Shown here in pieces: positions 10,232 through 18,336 of a stretch of 40,088 nucleotides of DNA (within the stretch, counting starts at the first letter, position 1; each line of letters begins with the position of its first letter). The DNA is from Peribacillus sp. Bi96 (lineage in GTDB: Bacteria > Bacillota > Bacilli > Bacillales > DSM-1321). The translations under genes and the position numbers were made by a program. The notes under the pieces are model-generated. The model worked only from the letters and a program-made list of their open reading frames with translations. It had not been told where the DNA came from and did no database searches. The stretch covers positions 1 through 40,088 of the forward strand of contig NZ_CAKKLV010000032.1 in the NCBI RefSeq assembly GCF_918698115.1. The letters run 5' to 3'.

Positions 10232-11398
10232 TTAAAGTTGAAGGTCTTCCATCAGTTTACTGAACTGATGGGAGGCCTTTTCTTCCATGTTGTCAGTCAT
10301 ATGAGCATAGATATTCATCGTTGTTTGAATATCTGTATGTCCTAATCGTTGTTGAATTTCTTTCAACCCCACCCCTGCTTCGATCAGTAAGGATGTATGC
10401 GTATGCCTGAATGAATGCAACGTTATTTCCTTGTTGATATGCGGTAACTTCTTAAGAAGACGTTGTAATCGTATTGCAGGCAGTTTTTGCACCAATGGAT
10501 ATCCCTCTGGTGAAGTGAAGACAAAGTTTTCATCCATATAATGATGCCTGTTTTGAATTTTCATTTTATTTTGCTGTAGTAGATGCTTTTTTAGCAACTT
10601 CATGACCTGATTGTCCATTTTAATCGTACGTATAGATCCTTTTGTTTTTGGTGTAAGCAATGTGTAATTCACCTTGTTGTTCGTGGGATTATATAAAGTC
10701 TTGGAAATTCTTATAGATCCACTCCTAAAATTGATATCAGGCCACTTGAGAGCTAACGATTCACCTATCCGAATGCCTGAATAGGCTAATAGCGAAAACA
10801 GCGTATAATCATTACTAAGTCCTTCAGTACGAGCAAGGGATAAGAATCCTATAAGTTCGTTTTTTTCTAGGAATTTCTTTCTGAGATTCTCCTTTTCAAC
10901 TTCTTCAATAGTAGCTTGTTGTTTAGGAAGGCTATAGTTTTCTGTCGGGTTCTGTTGTAACCATTCAGACTCAACGGCAAATTTGAAGATCATTCTGCCT
11001 GTTGTATGTATCCCATCCATATAGTTCTGTGAATACATTTTGCTCAGCTCATTTAAATATTCTCTATAAACAGACTTACTAATACTTTTTATTGGTGTGT
11101 TTGTCCACTGTTTAAGTAATACGTTAGATTCTTTCGTTCTAGCACGTACACTACTTACTTTAGCTTGTGTTGAATAACTTTCAAGCCACTTTTCTGCTAA
11201 CGTATGAAAGTTCATATTAGAATCTTGTACAAATTCTCCTCTAGAAATTTTGAATTCCATTTCTTTAGCTGCATCTTTAGCGGCTGTTTTTGAAGAAAAT
11301 CCTGATTTTGTAATCTGTTTTCGTTTTTTTGTAATAGTGTCTATGCCTAGGTTGACGGTGTAACTCCACTTATCCCCCCGTTTACGGAAGTAAGCCAT
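10232..11398 (-). CDS. int: Tyrosine-family site-specific integrase
   Basis: A 388-residue phage/ICE-type integrase. The N-terminal part (residues 1-60) is the arm-type DNA-binding AP2-like domain, residues about 62-150 the SAM-like core-binding domain, and the rest the catalytic domain. The catalytic set is complete: Arg210 (SGIRIGE), His328 and Arg331 (HSFRH), His354 (RLGH) and the nucleophile Tyr364 (NIYAH). AAAGGAGG precedes ATG 11398. It lies with its 3' end towards groEL, the usual layout beside an attachment site. It should integrate and, with an excisionase, excise the island. Confidence 0.95.
   Translation of the reverse strand: MAYFRKRGDKWSYTVNLGIDTITKKRKQITKSGFSSKTAAKDAAKEMEFKISRGEFVQDSNMNFHTLAEKWLESYSTQAKVSSVRARTKESNVLLKQWTNTPIKSISKSVYREYLNELSKMYSQNYMDGIHTTGRMIFKFAVESEWLQQNPTENYSLPKQQATIEEVEKENLRKKFLEKNELIGFLSLARTEGLSNDYTLFSLLAYSGIRIGESLALKWPDINFRSGSIRISKTLYNPTNNKVNYTLLTPKTKGSIRTIKMDNQVMKLLKKHLLQQNKMKIQNRHHYMDENFVFTSPEGYPLVQKLPAIRLQRLLKKLPHINKEITLHSFRHTHTSLLIEAGVGLKEIQQRLGHTDIQTTMNIYAHMTDNMEEKASHQFSKLMEDLQL
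10241..10285 (+). terminator. Plus-strand terminator inside the 3' end of int
   Basis: A 17-base-pair stem (10241-10257 with 10263-10279, two G-T wobbles) with a five-base loop, then TTTTCTT on the plus strand. It lies inside the last coding bases of the minus-strand integrase gene and points away from groEL, so it probably ends groEL transcription. No T-run follows it on the minus strand. Confidence 0.75.
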
Positions 11399-11414
11399 TA
11401 TGTGCCTCCTTTAA

Positions 11415-12353
11415 TTAGTCATCTTCCAATAACAATTTCAGCATCGTCTTTACTTTTTCTATTTCAGATTCTGATAACACTTTATCTTTATATAAAACAT
11501 CGTGTACTTCTTGGTTGAGTATATTATCAAGGTTAAATAAATTTCTTTTTAATTCTTCCTCGGTATAGGTAATATAATAGCCGATTCCATTCTCATCTGT
11601 TTTTTGATAGACAGATGGTACACTGATTTCTATTATTTCGAGATCACTTTTTGTGTGAGCACCGACGATTGTTGATACAGGCAAAATTTTTATCAATGCT
11701 GAAGCTACTAATTCTAGCCAGTCTTCAAAATTTCCAACACCTAATATTTCTCCGAGCTTTTCTCCATATTCTTTTAGAAGTGCTGAATTACTTTTGAGGT
11801 TTTCTTCAAGTGACTTATATGTCTTACTATCTGTATTTAAATGTTTAGCCATTTCGGTGATGTCTTTATTCTTATGCAATCTCAATATTTTTAAAAAGTC
11901 ACCTGCTGTACCATGTAACGCAAGGAGAAATATAAATTTGTCATGAACCATGTACTCAAGTTTAGATTGAAATCTCTTTATATCGGATCTAAGGGTCGCC
12001 TTATTAATATAAGGTTCGTTATCATCAGGACATGGAATATTTTCTTTCTTCTCAACAATAAATTGTTTTTTATATTCAATGGGTAAAGTAATCAAAAGCT
12101 CTGAAATGTCATCTGACTCTTTTCGATCTGGTGTCATGAAACCGGCAATTCTCATTAATGCGAAGTAGTCTACACCTAATCCGGTTGCTATTTTTTTGAT
12201 TAATTCTGGTTGTGGTGTATCTCTGTTTCCATTTTCAATTTGAGAGATATAAGAATGAGAAACTCCAGATTTCTCACTTAAAACCCTTATAGACAAGCCT
12301 CTCGATTTTCTAATACGCTTTATTTCCTCTCCAAAGGCACTAACCTTTTTCAT
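11415..12353 (-). CDS. XRE/CI-like transcriptional repressor
   Basis: 312 residues. The first 65 are a canonical helix-turn-helix (GEEIKRIRKSRGLSIRVLSE, then SGVSHSYISQIENG), as in phage repressors and SinR-type regulators. The long C-terminal part is not recognised and has no visible S24 protease or ImmA motif, so an SOS-type cleavage switch is not evident. It is 16 bases upstream of int on the same strand, and divergent from a small helix-turn-helix gene across an operator region, which is the lysogeny-switch layout. It likely keeps the element silent. Confidence 0.85.
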   Translation of the reverse strand: MKKVSAFGEEIKRIRKSRGLSIRVLSEKSGVSHSYISQIENGNRDTPQPELIKKIATGLGVDYFALMRIAGFMTPDRKESDDISELLITLPIEYKKQFIVEKKENIPCPDDNEPYINKATLRSDIKRFQSKLEYMVHDKFIFLLALHGTAGDFLKILRLHKNKDITEMAKHLNTDSKTYKSLEENLKSNSALLKEYGEKLGEILGVGNFEDWLELVASALIKILPVSTIVGAHTKSDLEIIEISVPSVYQKTDENGIGYYITYTEEELKRNLFNLDNILNQEVHDVLYKDKVLSESEIEKVKTMLKLLLEDD

Positions 12354-12392
12354 TTTTCACACCTACTTCCACGTCTGTTTTCATTATAATAA

Positions 12393-12473
12393 CACAATTG
12401 TGAACGATTTTGTTAAAGTGGTTGCAAAGTTTATGGTAATGATTTACACTGTGGTTGTAAACAATTGCAACCA
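12393..12473 (+). promoter_or_regulatory. Operator region between repressor and excisionase-like gene
   Basis: Three copies of one half-site lie in the divergent gap: TGGTTGCAA (12419-12427), TGGTTGTAA (12452-12460) and the inverted TTGCAACCA (12465-12473). The last two form a dyad. A separate perfect palindrome CACAATTGTG lies at 12393-12402, nearer the repressor gene. Together they look like operators for the XRE repressor; which motif it binds is not decided. Confidence 0.65.
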
Positions 12474-12515
12474 TATTAGTTTCGATTGTAATCAAAATGG
12501 ACAGGGGGAAAAGAA

Positions 12516-12818
12516 ATGATTAACTTTGAGATTGATCAGGAACTATTGAAAGAACTTTACCTTCAGAAAGTAGAAGAGCATTTACAGGAGATTGAGATGG
12601 AAGTGTTTTTCATGGACTCAAAGCAATTGGCAACTTATTTGAACATGTCATGGAATACAATCGTATCGCATCTTTTATATGATGAGAAATTTCCCAAAGT
12701 ACGATTAGGTTCAAAATGGCTGTTTAATAGAAAAGAAGTACAAGAGTTTATGGAAAAATATTATCTTGAAGTCCGTAACAATGGCGGTGATATTTTGAAG
12801 TATAAACGGAAGCTATAA
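12516..12818 (+). CDS. Excisionase/HTH_17-like DNA-binding protein
   Basis: 100 residues. The central part (DSKQLATYLNMSWNTIVSHL, then FPKVRLGSKWLFNRKEVQEF) is a winged helix of the MerR/excisionase type, in which the GSKWLFNRKEVQEF stretch is the diagnostic wing and helix. ACAGGGGG lies upstream of ATG. First rightward gene past the repressor, in the place of xis or an early activator in phage satellites. It could direct excision, regulate the replicase gene, or both. Confidence 0.75.
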   Translation: MINFEIDQELLKELYLQKVEEHLQEIEMEVFFMDSKQLATYLNMSWNTIVSHLLYDEKFPKVRLGSKWLFNRKEVQEFMEKYYLEVRNNGGDILKYKRKL

Positions 12819-12971
12819 TTTGTGGATGGTTGTGTTTGTGATGGAAGAAAGACCACAAAAAAACCCACTAACTCATAGGCGTGAGTTAATAGGCATCAAA
12901 AAAACATTACACTCTTATTTTATATTCGAATTAAGGAATAAGCAAATGCAAAAATAAAAGGGGGGAGTGCT

Positions 12972-15410
12972 ATGGCTAATCGGAAATCAGTCACTCAAAG
13001 TGTAGAAAAAGTTCTCCCAGGAGCGAAAATTATTAAATGTCTAGGTTATTTAAATGGGAATACCAACTATAGTGCAGCTAAAAGACCGTTTGAGTCATAT
13101 AAAAATAAAGAAAGTTTAACTGAAGAAGGAATACAAAAACATCTATCAAAGGGTGGTTGGATTGGAGCATTAATCCCAAGAGGCTTTATTGTAATCGATG
13201 TAGATATTCTAGAGCATGCTTCTTATCTTGTAGAGTTGCTCAGAGGAGAAAAAGTCCATCATCATCTAATCAAAACACCAAGGGGCTTTCAATTTATTTT
13301 TAAGGCAACTTCTAATGAGAACGTTCAAGTGAAAATGATTAGTCATTTCTTTTCGTCCATAGGGATTGTAGTAGACACTCGGGTTGGCACAACTAATAGT
13401 TTAATAGTGTTTCCGACTTATAACACAGAAGGTAGGTTCATATCCCAAATAACGGATCACCCCAATGAACTGCCTTGGTTCTTAAGACCAGTTTGGAATG
13501 CTGAAAAGACAAAAGGTTATGAGTTTTCAATTCCTATGCAAAATGGATCACGTAATCAATCACTCTATGATTTTGGAAGAAGGTTGAAATCAACGGGAGT
13601 ACCGATGGAGCAAGTTGAGAAAAGCATGCTATTAATCTATCAGTATTTCTGTATTGATAAAGACGCTAGCTACACTATAAATGATGTAAAGGCCTCTATT
13701 GCTAGCATTGGAAAACTAGAGTCTACTACAAGAAAAAAGCAGTTGGTACAATCAGAATCAAGCAACAATGACTTTGATAAAGTATCGGGATTTGTCATAC
13801 CTGAGCCATATCGAATTAAGCATGATTCACTTTATAGAATAGAAGTGAAAAAGGTCTACGGAGAATTTCAAGAAATTGAAGTCTTTGTGAGCAGGAATGT
13901 TCCATTCATAACTAAATACTTGGAACATATTGAAAAAAGCGAGATATATTATGAAATTAGTTGGCGTAACAAAGGAAAGGACTATAAGGAAACTGTTCCT
14001 GCGGGTATGTTAGCCTCAAGGCGTGAATTATTGGCACTTGCAGATAAAGGGTTAAGTTGCAATGATTCAAACTCTAAACACCTAATTGAATACTTTGATT
14101 TGTTCATAGGAATAAACGAAATACCGACAGTCGAAATGGTAAATCGGCTGGGGGATGTAAAGGGAAACTTCATACATCCAATTTCAACTAAAGACATACA
14201 TATAGTTCCGAGCGATGGGGGGGAACAACAAATACTAGAGTCCTTTCGAGTAAAAGGAACTGTTGAAAGTTGGATTAAAAATGTTTTTAACTTAGTGAAG
14301 GATCATCCAAAGGCTGTTTTCCCTTTACTAGCATCTTTTGCTTCGGTTATTTTACATGAGTTTGATATGAAGCCCATAGTTGTTGATGTATCAGGAGAAT
14401 CCAGTAGTGGCAAAAGTGGTTTGCTTCTACTCTGTTCATCAGTGTGGGGGAACCCTAAAGAGTATATTGGATCTTTTAACGTAACCAAAGTGGCGGTTGA
14501 AAGAAGATCCGCATTCCTGAATTCTTATCCTCAGATACTTGATGATTCAAATGGAGTAAACGACACCAAAATGATTCAAACGATGATCTATCAATTTGTG
14601 AATAACATAGGAAAGCTAAGGGGAAGTATCACAGGCAGCCAACACACCGCATCATGGAAATCGATTATGTTAACATCCGGTGAAAATGAAATCTTGGCCT
14701 ATGCAGAAGCTCAAGGTGTAGCAGCAAGAGTAATTCCTATTACTGATTTCTCGTTCGAAGGTGAGGACGAAAGCTTTTCGGGAAAACTTTACACCTCATT
14801 TACCGACAATCATGGTGCGATTGGAATTGAGTTCTTAAATCGTTGGAAGGATAAACGAAATATTTATTCGCGGGAATTTGAAGAGTACAGAAAAATATAT
14901 TTGGAAAAATCAGTTAAGAATGATGTTGCGAGAAGAATTTCTCTTCATTACTCTTTTATAGTGTTTACTGGAAAGGTGCTAAATGACCTTTTTAATCGTG
15001 AAGGATTAGATGTGGATTTAAAAGCTCTTGAGGCACTTTTCTACAATATATCAAATGAGAACAAGGCGGTTGATAGGCCTTTATTAGAGCTGGAACAGTT
15101 ACTTGAAGAGATTGATTCAAATCGTAACAGATTATATGTAGAATATGAACCTACACAAACTATTAGTGCTCTATATCACAATGGGGAATTATATTTAACT
15201 CCTGCTTACATTAAAGAGAGTTTAGGAGTAAATGCAAAACAAATTCGATCTGCCTGGTTGAAAAGAAATGTTACTGTCACTTTTAAAAATAAGGACTTGG
15301 ATGTCGATTACACAACTATTAATAAAAGAGGTAGGGCTCATAAAGGAATATTAATCAATAAAGATATTATCAAAAAGTTGGGATTTGACTTCAGCACAAG
15401 AAAGTTTTGA
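12972..15410 (+). CDS. Replication protein: primase-polymerase-like N-terminus with DUF927 helicase
   Basis: 812 residues. The N-terminal 170 residues look like a bifunctional primase-polymerase domain: a first acidic motif IVIDVD (73-78), then HHHLIKTPRGFQFIF (96-110) and a third block around VVDTRVG (133-139). The C-terminal half is a DUF927-type ATPase with P-loop GESSSGKSG (475-483) and an LDDSNGV Walker-B-like strand about 40 residues later. Such primase-helicases replicate phage satellites and small integrative elements. AAAAGGGGGGAG precedes ATG. A hairpin (TAACTCA/TGAGTTA, 12869-12888) lies in its leader. A candidate origin follows its stop. Domain assignment is by eye. Confidence 0.82.
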   Translation: MANRKSVTQSVEKVLPGAKIIKCLGYLNGNTNYSAAKRPFESYKNKESLTEEGIQKHLSKGGWIGALIPRGFIVIDVDILEHASYLVELLRGEKVHHHLIKTPRGFQFIFKATSNENVQVKMISHFFSSIGIVVDTRVGTTNSLIVFPTYNTEGRFISQITDHPNELPWFLRPVWNAEKTKGYEFSIPMQNGSRNQSLYDFGRRLKSTGVPMEQVEKSMLLIYQYFCIDKDASYTINDVKASIASIGKLESTTRKKQLVQSESSNNDFDKVSGFVIPEPYRIKHDSLYRIEVKKVYGEFQEIEVFVSRNVPFITKYLEHIEKSEIYYEISWRNKGKDYKETVPAGMLASRRELLALADKGLSCNDSNSKHLIEYFDLFIGINEIPTVEMVNRLGDVKGNFIHPISTKDIHIVPSDGGEQQILESFRVKGTVESWIKNVFNLVKDHPKAVFPLLASFASVILHEFDMKPIVVDVSGESSSGKSGLLLLCSSVWGNPKEYIGSFNVTKVAVERRSAFLNSYPQILDDSNGVNDTKMIQTMIYQFVNNIGKLRGSITGSQHTASWKSIMLTSGENEILAYAEAQGVAARVIPITDFSFEGEDESFSGKLYTSFTDNHGAIGIEFLNRWKDKRNIYSREFEEYRKIYLEKSVKNDVARRISLHYSFIVFTGKVLNDLFNREGLDVDLKALEALFYNISNENKAVDRPLLELEQLLEEIDSNRNRLYVEYEPTQTISALYHNGELYLTPAYIKESLGVNAKQIRSAWLKRNVTVTFKNKDLDVDYTTINKRGRAHKGILINKDIIKKLGFDFSTRKF

Positions 15411-15412
15411 AT

Positions 15413-15669
15413 TACAAAAAGGGTTACATGAGGATACATAATTTGTATTCTTTTGTAACCCTTAAAACGTTGATAAAGTAGCCTTTTTAAGATATAAATA
15501 CAAGAATACAAAAATTACAAGTGTTATTATATATTTATATAGATTTTTGTTATTATTAGTGCTGCTAAATTATAATATATTACCGTTTCTTTTTTTCTTG
15601 TATTTTTGTAATTTTATCTAAAATATAGCAAAAATAGCGTTGGTCTATCAGTGTTTTAAATGAATACAA
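15413..15669 (+). other. Candidate replication origin of the island
   Basis: Directly after the replicase gene. A ten-base-pair hairpin arm pair (AAGGGTTACA/TGTAACCCTT, 15419-15463) is followed by iteron-like AATACAA/ATTACAA copies at 15497-15503, 15505-15511 and 15514-15520. An AT-only-like stretch of about 75 bases follows, then inverted copies at 15599-15605 and 15607-15613 and one more direct copy at 15663-15669. Iterons flanking an AT-rich core beside the rep gene is the origin layout known for SaPI/PICI satellites. Function is inferred from layout only. Confidence 0.5.
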
Positions 15670-15800
15670 AGTAGTGAATTACAGTCTGCTTTTTTGTAAC
15701 TGCAAGTAATTTCATATCCAATAATAAGGAGTTTTTTCAAACACGACGACCAATAGGAATATAGTATTTCAGAAAAACGGCTTCAAGAATAAAATTATTA

Positions 15801-15950
15801 GGAACTCCCTTTACTTTTTTTCTTGATGGGGAGTTCCGCGAGTAGGTATGTGAGTAGCAAATTGTTAGGTAGGTTGCTACTTAAAGAGTAATTAAAAAAA
15901 CGATCGTTAAGAGTTTCTTGTTAAAGTAACAGGTAGCGTTACTTCAATAA
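15801..15950 (+). other. Series of three perfect stem-loops in the non-coding gap
   Basis: Three dyads follow each other without a gene: GGAACTCCC/GGGAGTTCC (15801-15837), AGTAGCAA/TTGCTACT (15853-15881) and AAGTAAC/GTTACTT (15924-15944). None has a T-run, so they are not ordinary terminators. They may belong to a structured RNA, a replication or packaging site, or operators. Confidence 0.45.
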
Positions 15951-15999
15951 GTGAATTCTTTTTAATAATATAAACTAACCTCTTGAATATAAATGAACC

Positions 16000-16160
16000 A
16001 TGTAGGTGTATTCCCGCGCATCCTACTATGTATGTCGCACGACCTATCATTTTCGGACGTATCCTACCTTATATGTCGATCTACTTACCGTCTTCGTGCA
16101 AAAAAGAAGCCTCTACAAATCGTAAAGACCTCGTTGCGGGTAGTTCCTCGTGTAGCTTTG
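16000..16160 (+). other. GC-richer non-coding block with an imperfect 41-base repeat
   Basis: Inside a very AT-rich island, these 160 bases are visibly richer in G and C (for example CCCGCGCATCC, GTCGCACGAC). TCCTAC-N4-TATGTCG occurs at 16021-16037 and 16062-16078. The one open frame across it starts with TTG, has no ribosome site and no recognisable composition. It could be a structured RNA or a cis site such as cos, pac or oriT, or a remnant of another replicon. Confidence 0.4.
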
Positions 16161-16197
16161 AAATAAATACCTCTCAATCCCCAATTTTACGATTAAT

Positions 16198-16245
16198 AAA
16201 AAGAATCCATTTTGAAAAAAGATTAAACAAAATGGATTCTTTTTT
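16198..16245 (-). terminator. Bidirectional terminator, end of the 16.4-19.2 kb minus-strand genes
   Basis: A perfect 17-base-pair stem (AAAAAGAATCCATTTTG with its complement at 16228-16244), with A-runs and T-runs at the two ends, so it works on either strand. It is the first terminator downstream of the gene at 16398. Confidence 0.88.
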
Positions 16246-16397
16246 AGCAGATTAAAGTTTGGTTTTTATTAAAAAGTTTGATCTTTTCTACCTATGTTGT
16301 TCCACAATCGCGACCTTTAACAACATTATGATAACAATTGAATCCATTAAGTTCCGTTTCGTGGATACTAACCATCATGTTTCCATAACCACGTCGC

Positions 16398-17591
16398 TTA
16401 TATTTTCTGAGCTACAATCTCATTAAATCTACTTCGCGCCTTGGTTTGAAATCCCTCAAATTCTTCAAAATCAAATTCTTGATTATGCTCTATGAAGAAA
16501 TTATCCCCTCCTACATTTATAGAACTTATAAACGCATTGTCTATAGGAAAGTTTAATACAGTCATATTCCGATTTCGCAACTCCAAATGTTTCTCCGAAG
16601 ATAAGCCCATACCTTTCCTAACTGACTCCGTATTTGTGAAAAAAAACTCAATAGTGAAGTCGGAAAGCATAATCCTTGTGACCTTTTCCGACATCATGGC
16701 TATTACAACTGCTTGTATCTCTATATTTCTTAGTATATGGGTCTGTGATAAAATTCCATCTATTTTTCGTTTATCAATATATCTATTTTTCGTAACATCT
16801 AATACCGCAGGTAGTCTTTTTTCGAATTTTATAAAATAGTCATAAGCACCTTTATAAATATTTGTTTGTTTATATTTCTCTATGTTATTGATGCCAACGT
16901 ATTTTTCAATATATTCAATTGAAAAAGCATCTGTCATAAATACTTCTGTTCGTGAATAGATTTCTTCATCCATTAATAATACAGGAAGAGGATCAATACA
17001 CAGTCTGAATACTGTTATTGCACTGATACATCGTTCTAAGAAAAACTCAAACTCTTCAATGATAGGAGTTTGATTTCTTTCTTTATTTAAAAAATGGTTT
17101 CTAGAAACATAAAAAGTATTAAATCCTTGCTTATGAACATATTTATTGAGGTGTTTCTTAGTTCGTTCCATTTCATCAAAAAAATCGGTCATTTTTTCTT
17201 TTACATCCGAAAAAATTGCTATTTGCTTTTCTAATAATTCAATCATAGCCTTATACATCGGAAATCTACTCTTTTCCTTCCATTTCAGGAGTTCTTTTTC
17301 TCTTTTATCTCCTTCAAGATCCGATAAATAGACCATTGTAAGTGCAGTTTCAAGTGATTGTCTTAAAGAGTAATAAGCGCTATCAAAATATCCTTTCTCA
17401 AATAATGATATAGCATTTGTAATTAATTGCACCGATTCCATAAAAAAAGTATTAGCTATTTGAAAAACATCAAACCTACTCACAAAGCTATTTTCAAGCT
17501 GAGACAAATCAAAATAATAATCTTTTTTACTAGGTAGTTCTAGAGGTATTAAATTTCTTTTTTCTTGATGTTCTAAAAAGTTAAATTCCAT
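16398..17591 (-). CDS. Unrecognised 397-residue protein with a HEPN-like helical segment
   Basis: No family was recognised. It is soluble, mostly helical in the first 200 residues. The segment with SAYYSLRQSLETALTMVYLSD and later LNKYVHKQGF is reminiscent of the HEPN-like fold in DUF5677-type proteins, in which an Arg and a downstream His lie on packed helices; this is weak, by-eye inference. The C-terminal half shows no motif. Ribosome site AAAGGATC precedes ATG 17591. Last gene of a three-gene minus-strand set, 69 bases after its neighbour, before a strong terminator. Base use is very AT-rich like the rest of the island. A defence or toxin role is possible but unproven. Confidence 0.75.
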   Translation of the reverse strand: MEFNFLEHQEKRNLIPLELPSKKDYYFDLSQLENSFVSRFDVFQIANTFFMESVQLITNAISLFEKGYFDSAYYSLRQSLETALTMVYLSDLEGDKREKELLKWKEKSRFPMYKAMIELLEKQIAIFSDVKEKMTDFFDEMERTKKHLNKYVHKQGFNTFYVSRNHFLNKERNQTPIIEEFEFFLERCISAITVFRLCIDPLPVLLMDEEIYSRTEVFMTDAFSIEYIEKYVGINNIEKYKQTNIYKGAYDYFIKFEKRLPAVLDVTKNRYIDKRKIDGILSQTHILRNIEIQAVVIAMMSEKVTRIMLSDFTIEFFFTNTESVRKGMGLSSEKHLELRNRNMTVLNFPIDNAFISSINVGGDNFFIEHNQEFDFEEFEGFQTKARSRFNEIVAQKI

Positions 17592-17660
17592 CTTTTAGAT
17601 CCTTTCAATGATTAAATTATTAATAGCCGTAGACCGTTTTTCAGAGCTAAACCTCGCGCT

Positions 17661-18281
17661 CTATCCTTTATATTTTGAATATTCATCATCTAATTTTTCA
17701 CCGTATTCACTTAAATCCTTATACATTGTCAAAATGTAATCAAAATGTGTATCTGCTATTTCTTCTCTTGAAGTATGTTTTAAATTAGCTTTATTTTTCA
17801 ATGTGATTGTTTCGTGCATCCCTAAAAGGAATGATACTTTTCGAGCAATATTCCCCCCAATCTCATTTTTTATTATATTAACTAATCCATTTAAAGCCGG
17901 TAATGAAACAATAAGAAATTCTATTTTTTCTTCAGTCGGCAAATGTTGAGGGTTTACGAAGTTCTTATTTAGTTCTTTTATAACCTCGTCTACTATCAAT
18001 TTTTTATCGTCATATGTATCTAAAAATTTTTCTTTTTCATTGTTTTTTATAGTGTAACGAATACCCAAGAACGTAAATAATCCACTCACTATCCCTCCGA
18101 ATATTGCTCCGAAATATCCCCCGATGAACCCTATCCAAGGATTATCTTCCATATACAAATTCGGAAATTCCCAAGTCATAAATGTAAAATAAAAAATGAT
18201 TGGAAACCACATAAAAAAGAGAAACAATAGGATTGAATATATTATCCAATTCTTCATAATGCTTTTTTTTAGCCTTACCAC
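17661..18281 (-). CDS. Unrecognised two-helix membrane protein
   Basis: 206 residues. Two strong membrane segments: about residues 12-33 (WIIYSILLFLFFMWFPIIFY) and 48-70 (a glycine-rich GFIGGYFGAIFGGIVSGLF segment), then a soluble helical domain of about 130 residues that likely faces the cytoplasm. The start is GTG 18281, seven bases after GGGGTGA; an ATG at 18257 has no ribosome site. Phage-defence systems often pair a short membrane protein of this shape with a sensor, but no family was recognised. Middle gene of the set. Confidence 0.72.
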   Translation of the reverse strand: MVRLKKSIMKNWIIYSILLFLFFMWFPIIFYFTFMTWEFPNLYMEDNPWIGFIGGYFGAIFGGIVSGLFTFLGIRYTIKNNEKEKFLDTYDDKKLIVDEVIKELNKNFVNPQHLPTEEKIEFLIVSLPALNGLVNIIKNEIGGNIARKVSFLLGMHETITLKNKANLKHTSREEIADTHFDYILTMYKDLSEYGEKLDDEYSKYKG

Positions 18282-18336
18282 AGTTCATTCACCCCAGACT
18301 TCCTCACATCAAATTATTTTCAACCAAATAAGCACG

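Noticed and set aside
15983..16255. 90-residue plus-strand frame in the GC-richer block
   Set aside because: TTG start without ribosome site, odd composition, and it runs into a terminator stem.
16240..16397. Short minus-strand frame after the 397-residue gene
   Set aside because: It gives about 28 residues without a ribosome site; probably downstream untranslated DNA.
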